A stretch of 64,000 nucleotides of DNA from Gigaspora margarita (GCA_009809945.1 WTPW01000024.1:759979-823978), one strand, 5' to 3'; counted from the first letter of the stretch, positions 45,964-56,247 are shown. Notes: generated from the sequence alone by a model not told the origin. Made by a program: numbers and translations.

Positions 45964-46221
45964 ATATTGCACCCTATAAGATCTGGTGTAACATGAAATC
46001 AAAACAATAAAATAAATTCGTTAGTTTAGGGTTAGGGTGAGGGTTAGGTTAGGGTTAGGGTAGGACACTTTAGCAAAGAAGTTCTAACCCAAAATTTCGA
46101 GAGGAATTTTTTTTGTTAGAGCTTGAGAGATGGTTTCATGGGCAAAATTTTGTGCTATAGCCGATTTTTGAAATAAATCGTAATCACTTCTATTTCACGT
46201 TGCACCTGATCCTGCATAATA
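45964..46221. mobile_element. Short element with TTAGGG-like core, in a transposase intron
   Basis: Ends 'agatctggtgtaacatgaaa' and, inverted at right, 'ggatcaggtgcaacgtgaaa'. The centre at 46027-46062 is a run of GGGTTAGGGT-type repeats, followed by 'gttagagcttgagagatgg', which matches the element at 38246-38522. It lies in the large intron 10 of the transposase gene. Confidence 0.65.
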
Positions 46222-46306
46222 ATTGCCTGATCAGGGGTGACAATACATTGCCATGGCATAAATTATAAAATCCTAAAATTTATTAATTTTTAAAAATAAT
46301 GTAATT

Positions 46307-46990
46307 GTCCTCCGGGCCAATAGCATAGCGGTTATGCTCCAAGGATACAAATCGCAAGGTTGCCAGTTCAATTCCTCCCAAAGGCGAAATAAAAAAGCTA
46401 GCTGATTAGGGAACTGAAACACCGTGGGAAGACAGGGACCCAGGACATCATACGACAGACTTAATGGGGCAGCCGTTATTTTGAGAATTTGTGGCTGTGA
46501 AGAAAATTGTGCTAGGACCCCGATTTGGAATAACCGAAGTCACGAGACATAATGTGAGGCCCAAGTCTGGATTTACATTGATACTACATGAAACGTGGCT
46601 AGAGCTGCAAATATTAGAATATCGATGAACATATACTATGACGTTTGACGTGACGTATGTGACGTGACGTTTAATATGATTATATATAAATTTTATATGA
46701 CGTGAAGAGTGACGTACTACCTTGGACCTTCTAAATGTCTGCAGCTCTACTCATGGCGTCGCCGACCCATTTAGGTGAAATTCTGGTTCAGTGTTCGGTG
46801 TGTGACCTCTCTGGGGGTCGCTGCAGTGGGTCGCATCTAGGTGCTATTAGTAGTAACCAGGTGAAGTCAGGCTTTGTGTAAAACATGTTAACTTAGTTAA
46901 TAAAATGTAATACCATCCAGGGTTTGCATACGGATTTATAATAAAGTCACGGCAAGATTCACCAAAGCTTAAAAAAAAAAATAAAAATAA
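46307..46990 (+). mobile_element. tRNA-derived SINE with perfect target duplication
   Basis: 684 bp flanked by the 15-base direct repeat AAAAATAATGTAATT (46292-46306 and 46991-47005). The head has RNA polymerase III promoter boxes: A box TAGCATAGCGG at 46321-46331 and B box AGTTCAATTCC at 46365-46375, in a cloverleaf-like region starting 'gggccaatagcatagcgg'. The body (46384-46960) is visibly richer in G and C than its surroundings and unrelated to tRNA. The tail is A-rich. It would depend on a LINE for movement; the LINE at 706-6250 has a different 3' end. Inserted in intron 10 of the MULE gene, opposite orientation. Confidence 0.9.
46638..46720. promoter_or_regulatory. Cluster of TGACGT motifs inside the SINE
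   Basis: ATGACGTTTGACGTGACGTA, then TGTGACGTGACGTTT, and after a 30-base AT stretch ATGACGTGAAGAGTGACGTA: about seven TGACG sites in about 80 bases. TGACGT is the core of CRE/ATF-type bZIP sites. Function here is inference. Confidence 0.5.
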
Positions 46991-49834
46991 AAAAATAATG
47001 TAATTAATTAACTTACCTTGAATTTTTGGATCATTTAATTTTCTAAAGATTTAAATAATTGCTGAGTATTTTTTTTGCTAGTTTGATTAATTAATTCATG
47101 CATTAAACTTTTTGCTTTAGTAGAATATTTGCTATTATGAACATTCCTTAATATTGTAAAATAAAATTTTAATTAAATATATTAATAAAAATAATTTTAA
47201 ATTAATATATAAAGATTAGTAAATAATTATTTACCTTTGAAAATAAACTCTACATGATTTTATAATATATTCTAAATGCTCTTTTCCTTTTTTTGAAGGG
47301 TCAATTGTTTTTAAGGTTTTCCCAAACCTTTAGCCTGAGCCAAATCTAAATCAACAATAATACAACCTAATCTAGTATTATGAATATGTTGAAATTGAAC
47401 CTTTTTAGATGTTAATATTTCAACATAATTAAAAAATGAAAGAAACATTTCTTTATATGCTTCAGCATTAGTTAATATAGTAAAAATTCTACATAAACAT
47501 AATGCTAATTTAAAAAAAAAATAAATTAATAATTAATAATTAAGATTAATTAATAAAAAATAAAATATAATTAATAATTAATAAATAAATTTAATTAATA
47601 AAAAATAAACATAATCCTACTTGTTGAATATTTTTGGTCATAAACATTAAATTCTAGCTCATTAGTATCTTTATTTGCAACCCTTTTGAAAGAAAGATCA
47701 ACTTGAAAATAATTATAATCAAAATCTTTGTTTGCTTGAATTTCTATCATGCATAAAATTATTAGATATCCATTCGGAAGAAATGCTAAAAATTATTTAT
47801 TAATAAATAATTTTTAAAAATATTAAAATTAAAATATAATTTTTATACTTACATATTTTCTGAATATAATCTTGAAAATTATTTTTATTTTTCCAAAAAT
47901 CATAAACAACACCAAGTATATCCTGACCAAATGGATATATTTAGTGTTGTGCTTTTTGTACAAGTTTTCTTATTTTGTCAATATTATTTAAAGATACATG
48001 TAGTTCAGATAAAAATTGACTCTCAAAAAAAGAAGAAATAATATTTCCTAATTTAATTTAAAAAACAATTAATTTTTTTAAAAAAATAAGTTTAAATATA
48101 TTAAATAATAAATAAATAATTCTTACCTGAACAAATATTTCTGACACTAATATCAGTTGATCTTTTAGTTTCTTGCTCAATTAATTTTTTCAAAATTGAT
48201 TGAAGATGCAATGGAATTTTGCCAGGTGGAGGTGGATAATGATTATGAACTCCTTTGCAATATAGTATAATAAAAGGGCATGATTTTAAATCATGTGGTT
48301 CATATTTAATAAATTTTACTCTACATTCAAGCCTTTTTAATTTTAATTTTGTTGCTTTATGCTGATAAATATGTTCATGAGCTTAAAAAATAAATAAAAT
48401 TAATAATATAATTAAATCTTAAAACAAATAATTAAAATATAAAATTTAAATTAAAATTATTCATACAGCATTGATTTTTATTTAAAGAAGCAGAAAATAT
48501 AGTATTGCATTTTGAATCATCCTAAAATAAAAAATAGTTAATAATTTAATTAATAATTTAATATAATTATTATAAAATATAGTTTTCAATTTACCTCATA
48601 TGTTGATAAAGTTCCATTATTTTCAAATAAATCTTTTAATAATTCAATATTACAGCCTGGTCGAATTTTTTGTACTCTATGATTTTTTTCACCTGGACCA
48701 ATGATTACACCCAATAAAGGGTTTCATAATTTCCATTTCACCTCTTGAAGAACTTTTTTGAATAATATATTCTTCATTGGAAGTCGTTTCATTTTGACTT
48801 TCATTTCTCAAAATATTATAATACTGAATAATTGGATTTCCTTTGCATGTATAATTTTTATAAGGGCAATTAGATTTAATTGTTGCAAGATATTCTCTAT
48901 AAATAAATATTAAACTAATAAATAAAATATTATAATTAAATTTTAAAAAATATTAAATAAAATTTAAAGTTTATTACCCAATTGTATTAATTTTAATTTG
49001 ATCTTGTTCATTTATCAAATTATCATCATCATGAAGAATTAAATCAGTATCAGGATTTATACTAGAATGTGAAGTTTTTGCTATTTCCATATTAGCTATT
49101 TCACAAACTTTTATTCCTCTACAAGTTTTTATAGTTTCATGACAATCAACTCCTAAGAAAGGGCAAAATATTTTGCTATGTAATCCTTTAGGTTCACTCA
49201 CTAAATATTGAATCTAAAATTAAAATTTAATTAATCATTAATTTAAATAAAAATAAACATTAAATTAATAAATAAAATAACAAAATAACTTACATCTTTA
49301 AATAAAGAAGATGGATTATCCCATTTTTCAATACAAAAAATATGAGCAATACCTTTATCAGAAGTTGTAGGATATTCAACAGGAGTTAAATGGTATTGTA
49401 TATTAGATACAATATTATATTTTGTTAATTGAATTAATGGTTGCTCAAAATGATCTTTAAGTTGAATATCAGATAATAATTCATTATCTAAAGCTTGAAT
49501 TGGATTTTCAAAATCAATGTCACTTTCTAAATCACTATCATCTGATGATTCAGCAGTACTGTTAGAATAATTTTCTAAATATTTATTAATTTTAAATTAT
49601 TAATATTTAAATTATAATAATATGTATAATAAAATTATTATTATAATTTATAAAAATTATACTTACTACATAATCATTCTTATCTTCATGAATGCTTTCA
49701 TAAGCATCAAAAGCATCAATAAGAGAATCAAGAGACATTGCAATAATTGTATTTTTTTTGTAAATTTCTAAATTTAAAAAAATTAATAAAAACATGCAAT
49801 ATTTATATATAATTTATAATTATTAAGTAATATA

Positions 49835-50092
49835 TGGGCTGCCATCAATAGAAATAAGGCAGATCTACATTTGAAAAAAAATTAATACCTTAACTTTCAC
49901 AGCTTATACATCGATGAATTTTAAAGCTATCTTGATGATTTAATATTCAAAAGAAAGCTTAAATCGTAAGCTTTTATTTGAATATTAAACCATTAAGATA
50001 ACTTTAAAATTCATCGATGTATAAGCTGTGAAAGTTAAGGTATTAATTTTTTTCAAATGTAGATCTGCCTTATTTCTATTGACAGCAGCCCA
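49835..50092. mobile_element. Near-perfect 258-bp palindrome (fold-back MITE)
   Basis: Arms of about 120 bp beginning TGGGCTGCCATCAATAGAAA (left) and TGGGCTGCTGTCAATAGAAA (right, reverse complement), flanked by TA. The arms differ at only a few bases; the centre is 'aagcttaaatcgtaagctt'. Lies between the transposase start and the right end of the MULE. Confidence 0.9.
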
Positions 50093-50099
50093 TATATTT

Positions 50100-50470
50100 A
50101 CATATTGTTTAAAATATAAACTTTAAACTTTATTATTTACAAAATTACATTACATATAAAAATATAATTATATTTGTGCTATACATATAAAATAATTATA
50201 TAATAACATATATTTATAAAATATTTAATTACATTATGTATATTAAAATAATTATATAATTATATTTAAAACATAGTAATTTGTATAAATACTTAATTAT
50301 ATTAAAAAAAAATAATTATATAACTATATTTAAAATATATAAATTTATATACATATCTAATTATATTATTAAATAAAATAATTATATCATTATATTTAAA
50401 TTTACATAAATATCTAATTACATTATATATAAATATTTAATTACATTATATTAAACAAATAATTATATTC
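50100..50470. repeat. AT tandem repeat near the MULE right end
   Basis: About five loose copies of 'aataattatataattatatt' plus 'atctaattacattat', 60-80 bp apart. Confidence 0.6.
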
Positions 50471-50529
50471 CGGTAATTACATATTCATATCTCATTATAA
50501 TTTATTACACACAATCATATAACCTTACA

Positions 50530-50854
50530 ATAGTTTTTTTTGTACCGAACCTAAATGTTTATGCATAACCTTTCTATCTTTTTTTTCAAACTGTATCTAG
50601 GTACAGTAATTTTTTTAAAATTTTTTTTTTGTACCGTACCCAAATTGTTAATACTAGATTTGGGTACGGTAATTTTTTTTATTAAGTATATATTTTTTTT
50701 GTGTACCTATCACCAAAAATAAAAAACTTAGGTACGGTAATTATTATTTTTTTTGTGTACCTTGCTATAAAAAATTTACCTGGGTACTGTCACTTTTCTG
50801 TACCGTACCTACCATATACTTTTTTCTTGTACCGTACCCGAAAGGTATATACTC
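50530..50854. repeat. MULE right terminal array of GTACCGTACC motifs
   Basis: Around ten copies in both orientations: GTACCGAACC near 50552, GTACCGTACC near 50632, GGGTACGGTAA near 50664, AGGTACGGTAA near 50731, CTGTACCGTACC near 50800, TTGTACCGTACCC near 50828. Same motif as the left end, separated by T-rich spacers. Confidence 0.8.
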
Positions 50855-50865
50855 CTAAGTCAGAG

Positions 50866-51437
50866 AATAATTTTCAATTGATGATAATTAATGATGTAAT
50901 TGTAGTATCAGCCACAATGTATAAAAAAAATGATGTAATAGTATCAGTCATGATGCATAAAAAATGTCATATGAGCAAAATCAATACAATATTGATATAC
51001 AAATGTTGTATATATAAAGTATATGAGAAAACAAAATAAACTTTTACCTTTCGCTTTCGTTTTTCATACTAAAATACTACTGTAAGACATCGATATCTGC
51101 TTTTGTCATTATTTCTATTATTCCTATTATTCCTATTATTCCTATTTCTATTATTTTTATTATTTCTATTATTTCGATTATTTCAGTCATATGGTCACTG
51201 AGGGCTACAAACATATACGTACAAGACATTTCTTTCTTCTATTTGTACATGGTCTTTCTGATGATTACTAATATTTTCCTTTGGTTCTAAATTTTTTTGA
51301 TTATTACATACGTACGTAACGACCGATGACTCTGTAATACAAAAAAAAAATTCTAAACTAGATTTGGTAAAATTAAAATGCCGTGGAATGTAGTACGTAT
51401 GTAAAAAAAAAAAACTATTTCAGTACGTATTTCGTTG
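50866..51437. promoter_or_regulatory. Upstream region of the kinase-LRR gene
   Basis: Contains a (TTATTCC/TTATTTC)n simple repeat at 51108-51187 and several TACGTA/ACGTAC sites (51211-51220, 51307-51316, 51388-51397, 51424-51429). Any of these could be regulatory; no clear TATA box stands out in such AT-rich DNA. Confidence 0.35.
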
Positions 51438-53647
51438 ATGAATAGAACGTTGTTTTTTGACCAAGATTTGTATATACAAAAAGTTATGGGAAACATACTA
51501 GAAGAATGGCTCGAAAAAGCTATTTCCGAAGGGCATATTGATTATATTGAATATAATAAATTTACAGACCCTATTGTGATCGGCATTGGAGGTTTTGGAA
51601 AGGTTCTTAAATACGAGTGGAGAGATAACGAACTAACGGTTGCTCTCAAATGTCTTAAAGTTGATACTAACATCGATGAAAAAATCATTAAGGATTTTAT
51701 TGATGAGGTATTAATTTGTTATGTTAAAACACCAATTGCGTCTACCAAACATTCCTAATAAAATATTCTTATACTTCATATAAGTAGCTTAAACTATTAC
51801 GAACAGTTTCATGCCATCCAAACTTTATTAGGTTCTTTGGAGTTACAAAAGGTAGGTAGACGATTTATAATTTTTGAAGGTGTCAAATAATAAATTATGT
51901 TAAACAAATAATTTATCAAATCGAATATATAGACAGCTACAGACATTATAATATGATTTTAGAATATGCTACTGAAGGAACTTTACGAAAATACCTAAAA
52001 ACAAATTTTGCAAGATTACAATGGACAGCTAAACTATCTATTGCTAAGGAAATAGCATCCGGACTTTTATTTTTACATAATAAGGATATTATTCATAGAG
52101 ATCTTGTAAATATTATATTTTTCTCTGATTTTATGTTTATCAATTTACTTATACAGTACCTTAATTACCAATACTTTATAACTTAGCATTCGAATAACAT
52201 CTTAATTCATGAAAACAAGCCAAAGATCACAGATTTTGGTTTATCGAAGCAAATAAATGAAATGTCTAAGGCTAAAACCGCTTATGGAATGGCAGCATAT
52301 GTCGACCCTAAGTACCTTGATGATCCTAAATATAAACGTAATAAGAAATCTGATATCTATAGCTTTGGGGTAATACTTTGGGAAATTTCAAGCGGAAGAC
52401 CACCATTCCCATCCTTTGATTCAGAATTTAAACTTGCCTTTCATATTTTAAGGGGAAACAGAGAAAAGCCTATAGAAGGTACACCATCTCAATATATTGA
52501 ACTTTACACGAAATGCTGGGACAGCGATCCTGCTAATCGTCCAGAATCGAGAGTAATTCTCAATACTCTTACTCTTAAGAATTTGAGAAAGGAAGCACGT
52601 GAATGTTTTGAGCAATGCAAATTTCTCGAAGCATCAGAACTTTTTGAAGAAATTCTCAAAAACAGTCAGCATAATTCCAAGGATCAAGAAAGTGCTTTAA
52701 CCTGGGATCTTTCTAATTATAGATGTAATGGTTCGGAGAAAATAAACGAGTTAACAAAGGCACTTCGCAAGAACACCTCCTTAACAACGTTAAATCTCGA
52801 TAGTAATAATCTTGGATCAGAAGGTGGAAAAGCATTAGCTGATGCACTTTTCAAGAACACCTCCTTAACAACGTTAAATCTCGATAGTAATAATCTTGGA
52901 TCNNNNNNNNNNNNNNNNNNNNNNNNNNNNNNNNNNNNNNNNNNNNNNNNNNNNNNNNNNNNNNNNNNNNNNNNNNNNNNNNNNNNNNNNNNNNNNNNNN
53001 NNNNNNNNNNNNNNNNNNNNNNNNNNNNNNNNNNNNNNNNNNNNNNNNNNNNNNNNNNNNNNNNNNNNNNNNNNNNNNNNNNNNNNNNNNNNNNNGAAGG
53101 TGGAAAAGCATTAGCTGATGCACTTTGCAAGAACACCTCCTTAACAACGTTAAATCTCAGATATAATAAACTGGGATCAGAAGGAGGAAAAGCATTAGCT
53201 GATGCCCTTTGCCAGAACACCTCCTTAACAACGTTAGATCTCGAATATAATCATCTTGGATCCGAAGGTGGAAAAGCATTAGCTGATGCACTTTGCAAGA
53301 ACTCCTCCTTAACAACGTTAAATCTCGATAGTAATAACCTTGAATCAGAAGTAGGAAAAGCATTAGCTGATGCACTTTGCAAGAACTCCTCCTTAACAAC
53401 GTTAAATCTCAATAGTAATAATCTTGAATCAGAAGTAGGAAAAGCATTAGCTGATGCACTTTGCAAGAACTCCTCCTTAACAACGTTATATCTTTGGAAG
53501 AATTGTCTTGGATCCGAAGGTGGAAAGGCATTAGCTGATGCACTTTTCAAGAATTCCTCCTTAACAACGTTATATATCGGTTGGAATAATATTGATTTTG
53601 AATTAAAATCAAACAATCCTAATATTAAAATATATCATGATTATTAA
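51438..53647 (+). CDS. TKL-type protein kinase fused to ribonuclease-inhibitor-like LRRs
   Basis: Four exons: 51438-51707, 51788-51851, 51933-52105, 52187-53647; introns of 80, 81 and 81 bases, all GT-AG, phases fit; 655 residues including about 64 unknown. The kinase has the glycine loop GIGGFGKV (residues 49-56), Lys71 in VALKCL, catalytic HRDLHSNN (166-173), DFG (185-187), a YVDPKYL activation segment and the C-lobe FGVILWEISSGRPPF, so all catalytic residues are present. Residues 313-335 form one TPR-like hairpin. From about 351 to the end run 28-residue LRRs (SEGGKALADALCKNTSLTTL), as in NLRC3 and ribonuclease inhibitor. Probably a cytoplasmic signalling kinase with an LRR sensor or scaffold. 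Another ATG at 51486 (MGNILEEW) is a possible start. A 193-N gap lies within the LRRs. Confidence 0.88.
52731..53605 (+). repeat. 84-bp tandem repeats encoding LRRs
   Basis: Eight visible units of exactly 84 bp (two before and six after the gap), nearly identical in DNA, for example 'aaaagcattagctgatgcac' and 'tccttaacaacgtta' in every unit. Variation is concentrated at the exposed positions after LTTLxL (DSNN, RYNK, EYNH, NSNN, WKNC). Recent expansion or gene conversion is likely. Confidence 0.92.
52903..53095. other. Assembly gap (193 N) inside the LRR repeats
   Basis: Between corresponding codons the distance across the gap is 192 bases, not a multiple of 84, so the gap size is probably an estimate and the number of missing repeats is unknown. 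Confidence 0.95.
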
Positions 53648-54183
53648 TAAAATAATATGCATGTATATGCAAATATAATAAATAAAATAAATTCTGTAAA
53701 TTTACTAATTAAATAAAATAATTAAAATAATTTAAAAATATCGAGAGAGAGAGAGAGAGAGAGACTATTATATTTAATTATTGCTATTTATTAACTATTA
53801 CTTACATACATATAAATAGCAAATGAAATAATCAGCATGCAAATGTGTATTAGTAATTAAATATTTAAAGTATCGATCCTAAAGGGAGAAGTTCTCTGAC
53901 CCATAGTTACCTTGAGTTTCTCTTAATAAATAAATGGTTATTTATTATCGGTGGTAGTATCTGATATCATCGTATATTAGCCAAGCGAGTCAAGATAACA
54001 CTAAAGGTCAACGAATACACGGTAGTCTTGTAAACTCCGTGACAATAATAGCACCTAAAATTAACTAAAATTCACAAGAAAAGTCTTGTAGAATTTAATT
54101 AATGCGGTAAATTTAGGAAATCCTTGTACATTTATTAGAGGAGGTAAATGCAGCATTAAATTAAGGGAGAACCTTGCTCACCT
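53648..54183. other. 3' flank of the kinase gene and GA microsatellite
   Basis: (GA)10 at about 53743-53763. 53870-54060 has a more even base use ('ccatagttaccttgagtttc') but no readable protein; it may be the non-coding or intron part preceding the Helitron remnant. Confidence 0.5.
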
Positions 54184-54395
54184 GCAAATGAATTATGGAT
54201 TTGAAAGAATGAATATTATTTGTAAGCATTGTTTTGCTTTAAAATGAAAAGAAAAAACAAAAGGATTTTGTTTAAATAGACAAATCAAATTAGCACAACT
54301 TAAATCACTACTACCAGCAATAAAATTTTTACTTACAGAAGAAAATCCAGAATCTAATAAACTTTTGTTTCTAAAATAAGAGCTTATATCAAATA

Positions 54396-55229
54396 TGGTC
54401 CAGTGCAAAAATGTAGATACATGATAACTAAAAGTTTAAATTTTCTATATATAAAAGTTTTATAGTTTTAAAAATTTAATTACAATTTTTTTATATCAAA
54501 TAAAGTAGATTCTAGACTATCTTTTAATATATTTTTTATTTTATTTTTATAAACAATTTATTGTATAATAAATTTTTTTTAAAATTCAATTTTTTTTAAA
54601 AAAAGAGATTTTTTAAAGAAAATTTTAGATTTTTGTCATTTATGCTACCAATATACAGCTTTAAAAGCTTGTACTAAGCAAGTGTATTGCCATTGATATG
54701 CTAAATATATGATTAAAATTTGAGCTTAATTGGATTAATAGTTATTAAAATATGAATTTTTAAAATTTTATAACTAAGTTACTATGTTTTTGAAAAATTA
54801 TAAAAATTATACAAAATTATATAGTAAATTTTGTACAATTTTTATAAAAACATAGTTTAAATTTAAAAAATTTATATATTAATAACTACTGATCCAATTA
54901 AGCTCAAATTTTAACCATGTATTTAGCATATGCGGCAATGTACTTGCATAGTACAAACTTTTAAAGATGCATATTAGTAGCGTAAATAGTAAAAATTGAA
55001 ATATTTTTTTAAAAAATCTTTTTTTTTAAAAAAATTGAATTTTCAAAAAAAATTTATTATACAATAAATTGTCTATAAAAATATAATAAAAAATATATTA
55101 AAAGATAGCTTAGAATCTACTTAATTTAGTATAAAAAAATTGTAATTAAATTATTGAAACTGAAAAATTTCTATATATAAAAAATTTAAACTTTTAGTTA
55201 TCATGTATCTACATTTTTGCTCTGGACCA
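54396..55229. mobile_element. 834-bp fold-back element with TGGTCCAGTGCAAAA ends
   Basis: Almost perfect palindrome with arms of about 410 bp, flanked by TA (54394-54395, 55230-55231). Ends TGGTCCAGTGCAAAAATGTA and (reverse complement) TGGTCCAGAGCAAAAATGTA. Inserted in the Helitron coding sequence. Confidence 0.93.
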
Positions 55230-55231
55230 TA

Positions 55232-55575
55232 TGGGCCTCAAAAGTAGAAACCAGACAATTTGGCAGGTTTTGAGAAAATCAGCAAAACTATTTTGTTACA
55301 TAAAATCAAAACAATCTAATAATCCTGTTTAAACAGGATTATTAGATCTGTAGATCCATATTATAACACTTGCATTACTAATGGTAAATCTCAGTAAATC
55401 TATTTTTAAATTACAGCTCAAAAGCTTTAACTATTGTATTGCAAAAATTTATTAAGTAACCAGGCTTTCATTATTAAGTAAAAAAGATTGGGCCTTAAAT
55501 TTTACACCTGATCAATTAAACAGGTTAATTTTCAAAAAATTGTCAAATTGTCTGGTTTCTACTTTTGAGGGCCCA
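55232..55575. mobile_element. 344-bp element with 'tcaaaagtagaaaccagac' ends
   Basis: Ends TGGGCCTCAAAAGTAGAAAC and (reverse complement) TGGGCCCTCAAAAGTAGAAA, sharing the TA with the neighbouring element and followed by TATA. Similar ends are found at 61675-61920. The centre has a 'taataatcctgtttaaacag' palindrome. Confidence 0.88.
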
Positions 55576-55626
55576 TATATGCTTTTATAACAATTGGTAG
55601 TACAATATTAGATAATAAACTTGCTA

Positions 55627-56247
55627 TAGTCTGGTGCAAAAAGATTTGTACCTCAAATAGCTCTGATTAAAATATTTCTTTTTGTACCAATTAATTTTTA
55701 ATTTTTTTAATTTATTATAATCATTAGGTTATCAGATTAATAAAAATAAAATTATTTTGATTATTTTATTGATAAAATAAAAAAATTTATTATTAGTAAC
55801 ATTTTTAAAAATATTTACTATATAATTTACTATAGTAATATATATATACACATATATAGTAAAAAAATCAAATGAACAAGCTTTAAAGCTTAATTTTGCC
55901 ACAACTAGTAATTCAATTTTGCTCAAATTTTAACCATATTTTTATCATATGCACATCAATGCACTTGCATAGTACAAGCTCATACAACTGCATATTGGTT
56001 GCAAAATCAGTTAATATATCTTTTTTTCAAAAAACTTTTTCTATTTTTTCAAATACAGTGAATTGTACATGCTTTATTTTTAAAATAAACCAATGTCAAA
56101 CCAATAAAAATTATATAATAAGTTAGATTAAAACCTATTTTATTCGATATTAAAAAATTTTTAATAATTAATCAGAAATATAAAAACTTTTACTTAGAGT
56201 CAAGTTTATGAAATTTTTTGAAATACAAATCTTTCTGCACTGGACCA
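55627..56247. mobile_element. 621-bp element of the TGGTCCAGTGCA family
   Basis: Ends TAGTCTGGTGCAAAAAGATT and (reverse complement) TGGTCCAGTGCAGAAAGATT, flanked by TA. The right half matches the right arm of the 54396 element ('gctcaaattttaaccat', 'acttgcatagtacaa'); the left half is diverged or replaced. Confidence 0.88.

Larger units (their letters stand above)
45108..49738 (-). pseudogene. MULE-type transposase, 13 exons, broken
   Basis: Cut-and-paste transposase of the host MULE. Exons (minus strand): 49738-49663, 49574-49294, 49213-48978, 48896-48595, 48521-48467, 48381-48127, 48047-47853, 47785-47621, 47504-47235, 47146-47017, 45895-45721, 45653-45532, 45427-45108; nearly all introns are GT-AG and phases join. 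About 860 codons. Exons 3-6 give Cys/His patterns, ending CPFIILYCKGVHNHYPPPP, like the WRKY-GCM/FLYWCH fingers of MULEs. The catalytic triad is QVDLSFKRV (exon 8), IIVDLDLAQAKGLG (exon 9) and FAESAHAFVNREG (exon 11). The C-terminus is a Lys/Glu coiled coil. Lesions: extra C at 48719-48721, TAA at 47943-47941, one-base losses near 47320 and 47050. Start chosen at MSLDSLIDAFDAYE, before an acidic stretch. Confidence 0.85.
44422..50854. mobile_element. Complete Mutator-like element (MULE), about 6.4 kb
   Basis: Bounded by a direct repeat CTAAGTCAGAG (44411-44421 and 50855-50865). Depending on where the ends are set the duplication is 8-11 bp, matching the 8-11 bp typical of Mutator. The ends are inverted: left GGTATTGCCCTTTTTGGTAC then GGTACAG; right, reverse complemented, AGTATATACCTTTCGGGTAC then GGTACAAG. 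Inside is one 13-exon gene on the minus strand whose product has the MULE catalytic triad, plus later insertions: a SINE (46307-46990), a short element with telomere-like repeats (45964-46221) and a fold-back element (49835-50092). All parts needed for transposition once existed here; the gene is now broken. Confidence 0.88.

Noticed and set aside
46027-46062. Chromosome end
   Set aside because: The TTAGGG-like run is short, impure, inside an inverted-repeat element and embedded in an intron, with unique sequence on both sides.
46312-46383. Functional tRNA gene
   Set aside because: A and B boxes are present, but the acceptor and anticodon stems do not close properly and the region continues into a 600-bp body with an A-rich tail and a target duplication, as in a SINE.
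50701-51039. 112-codon open frame upstream of the kinase
   Set aside because: Its first half is the terminal motif array of the MULE and it crosses the target duplication.
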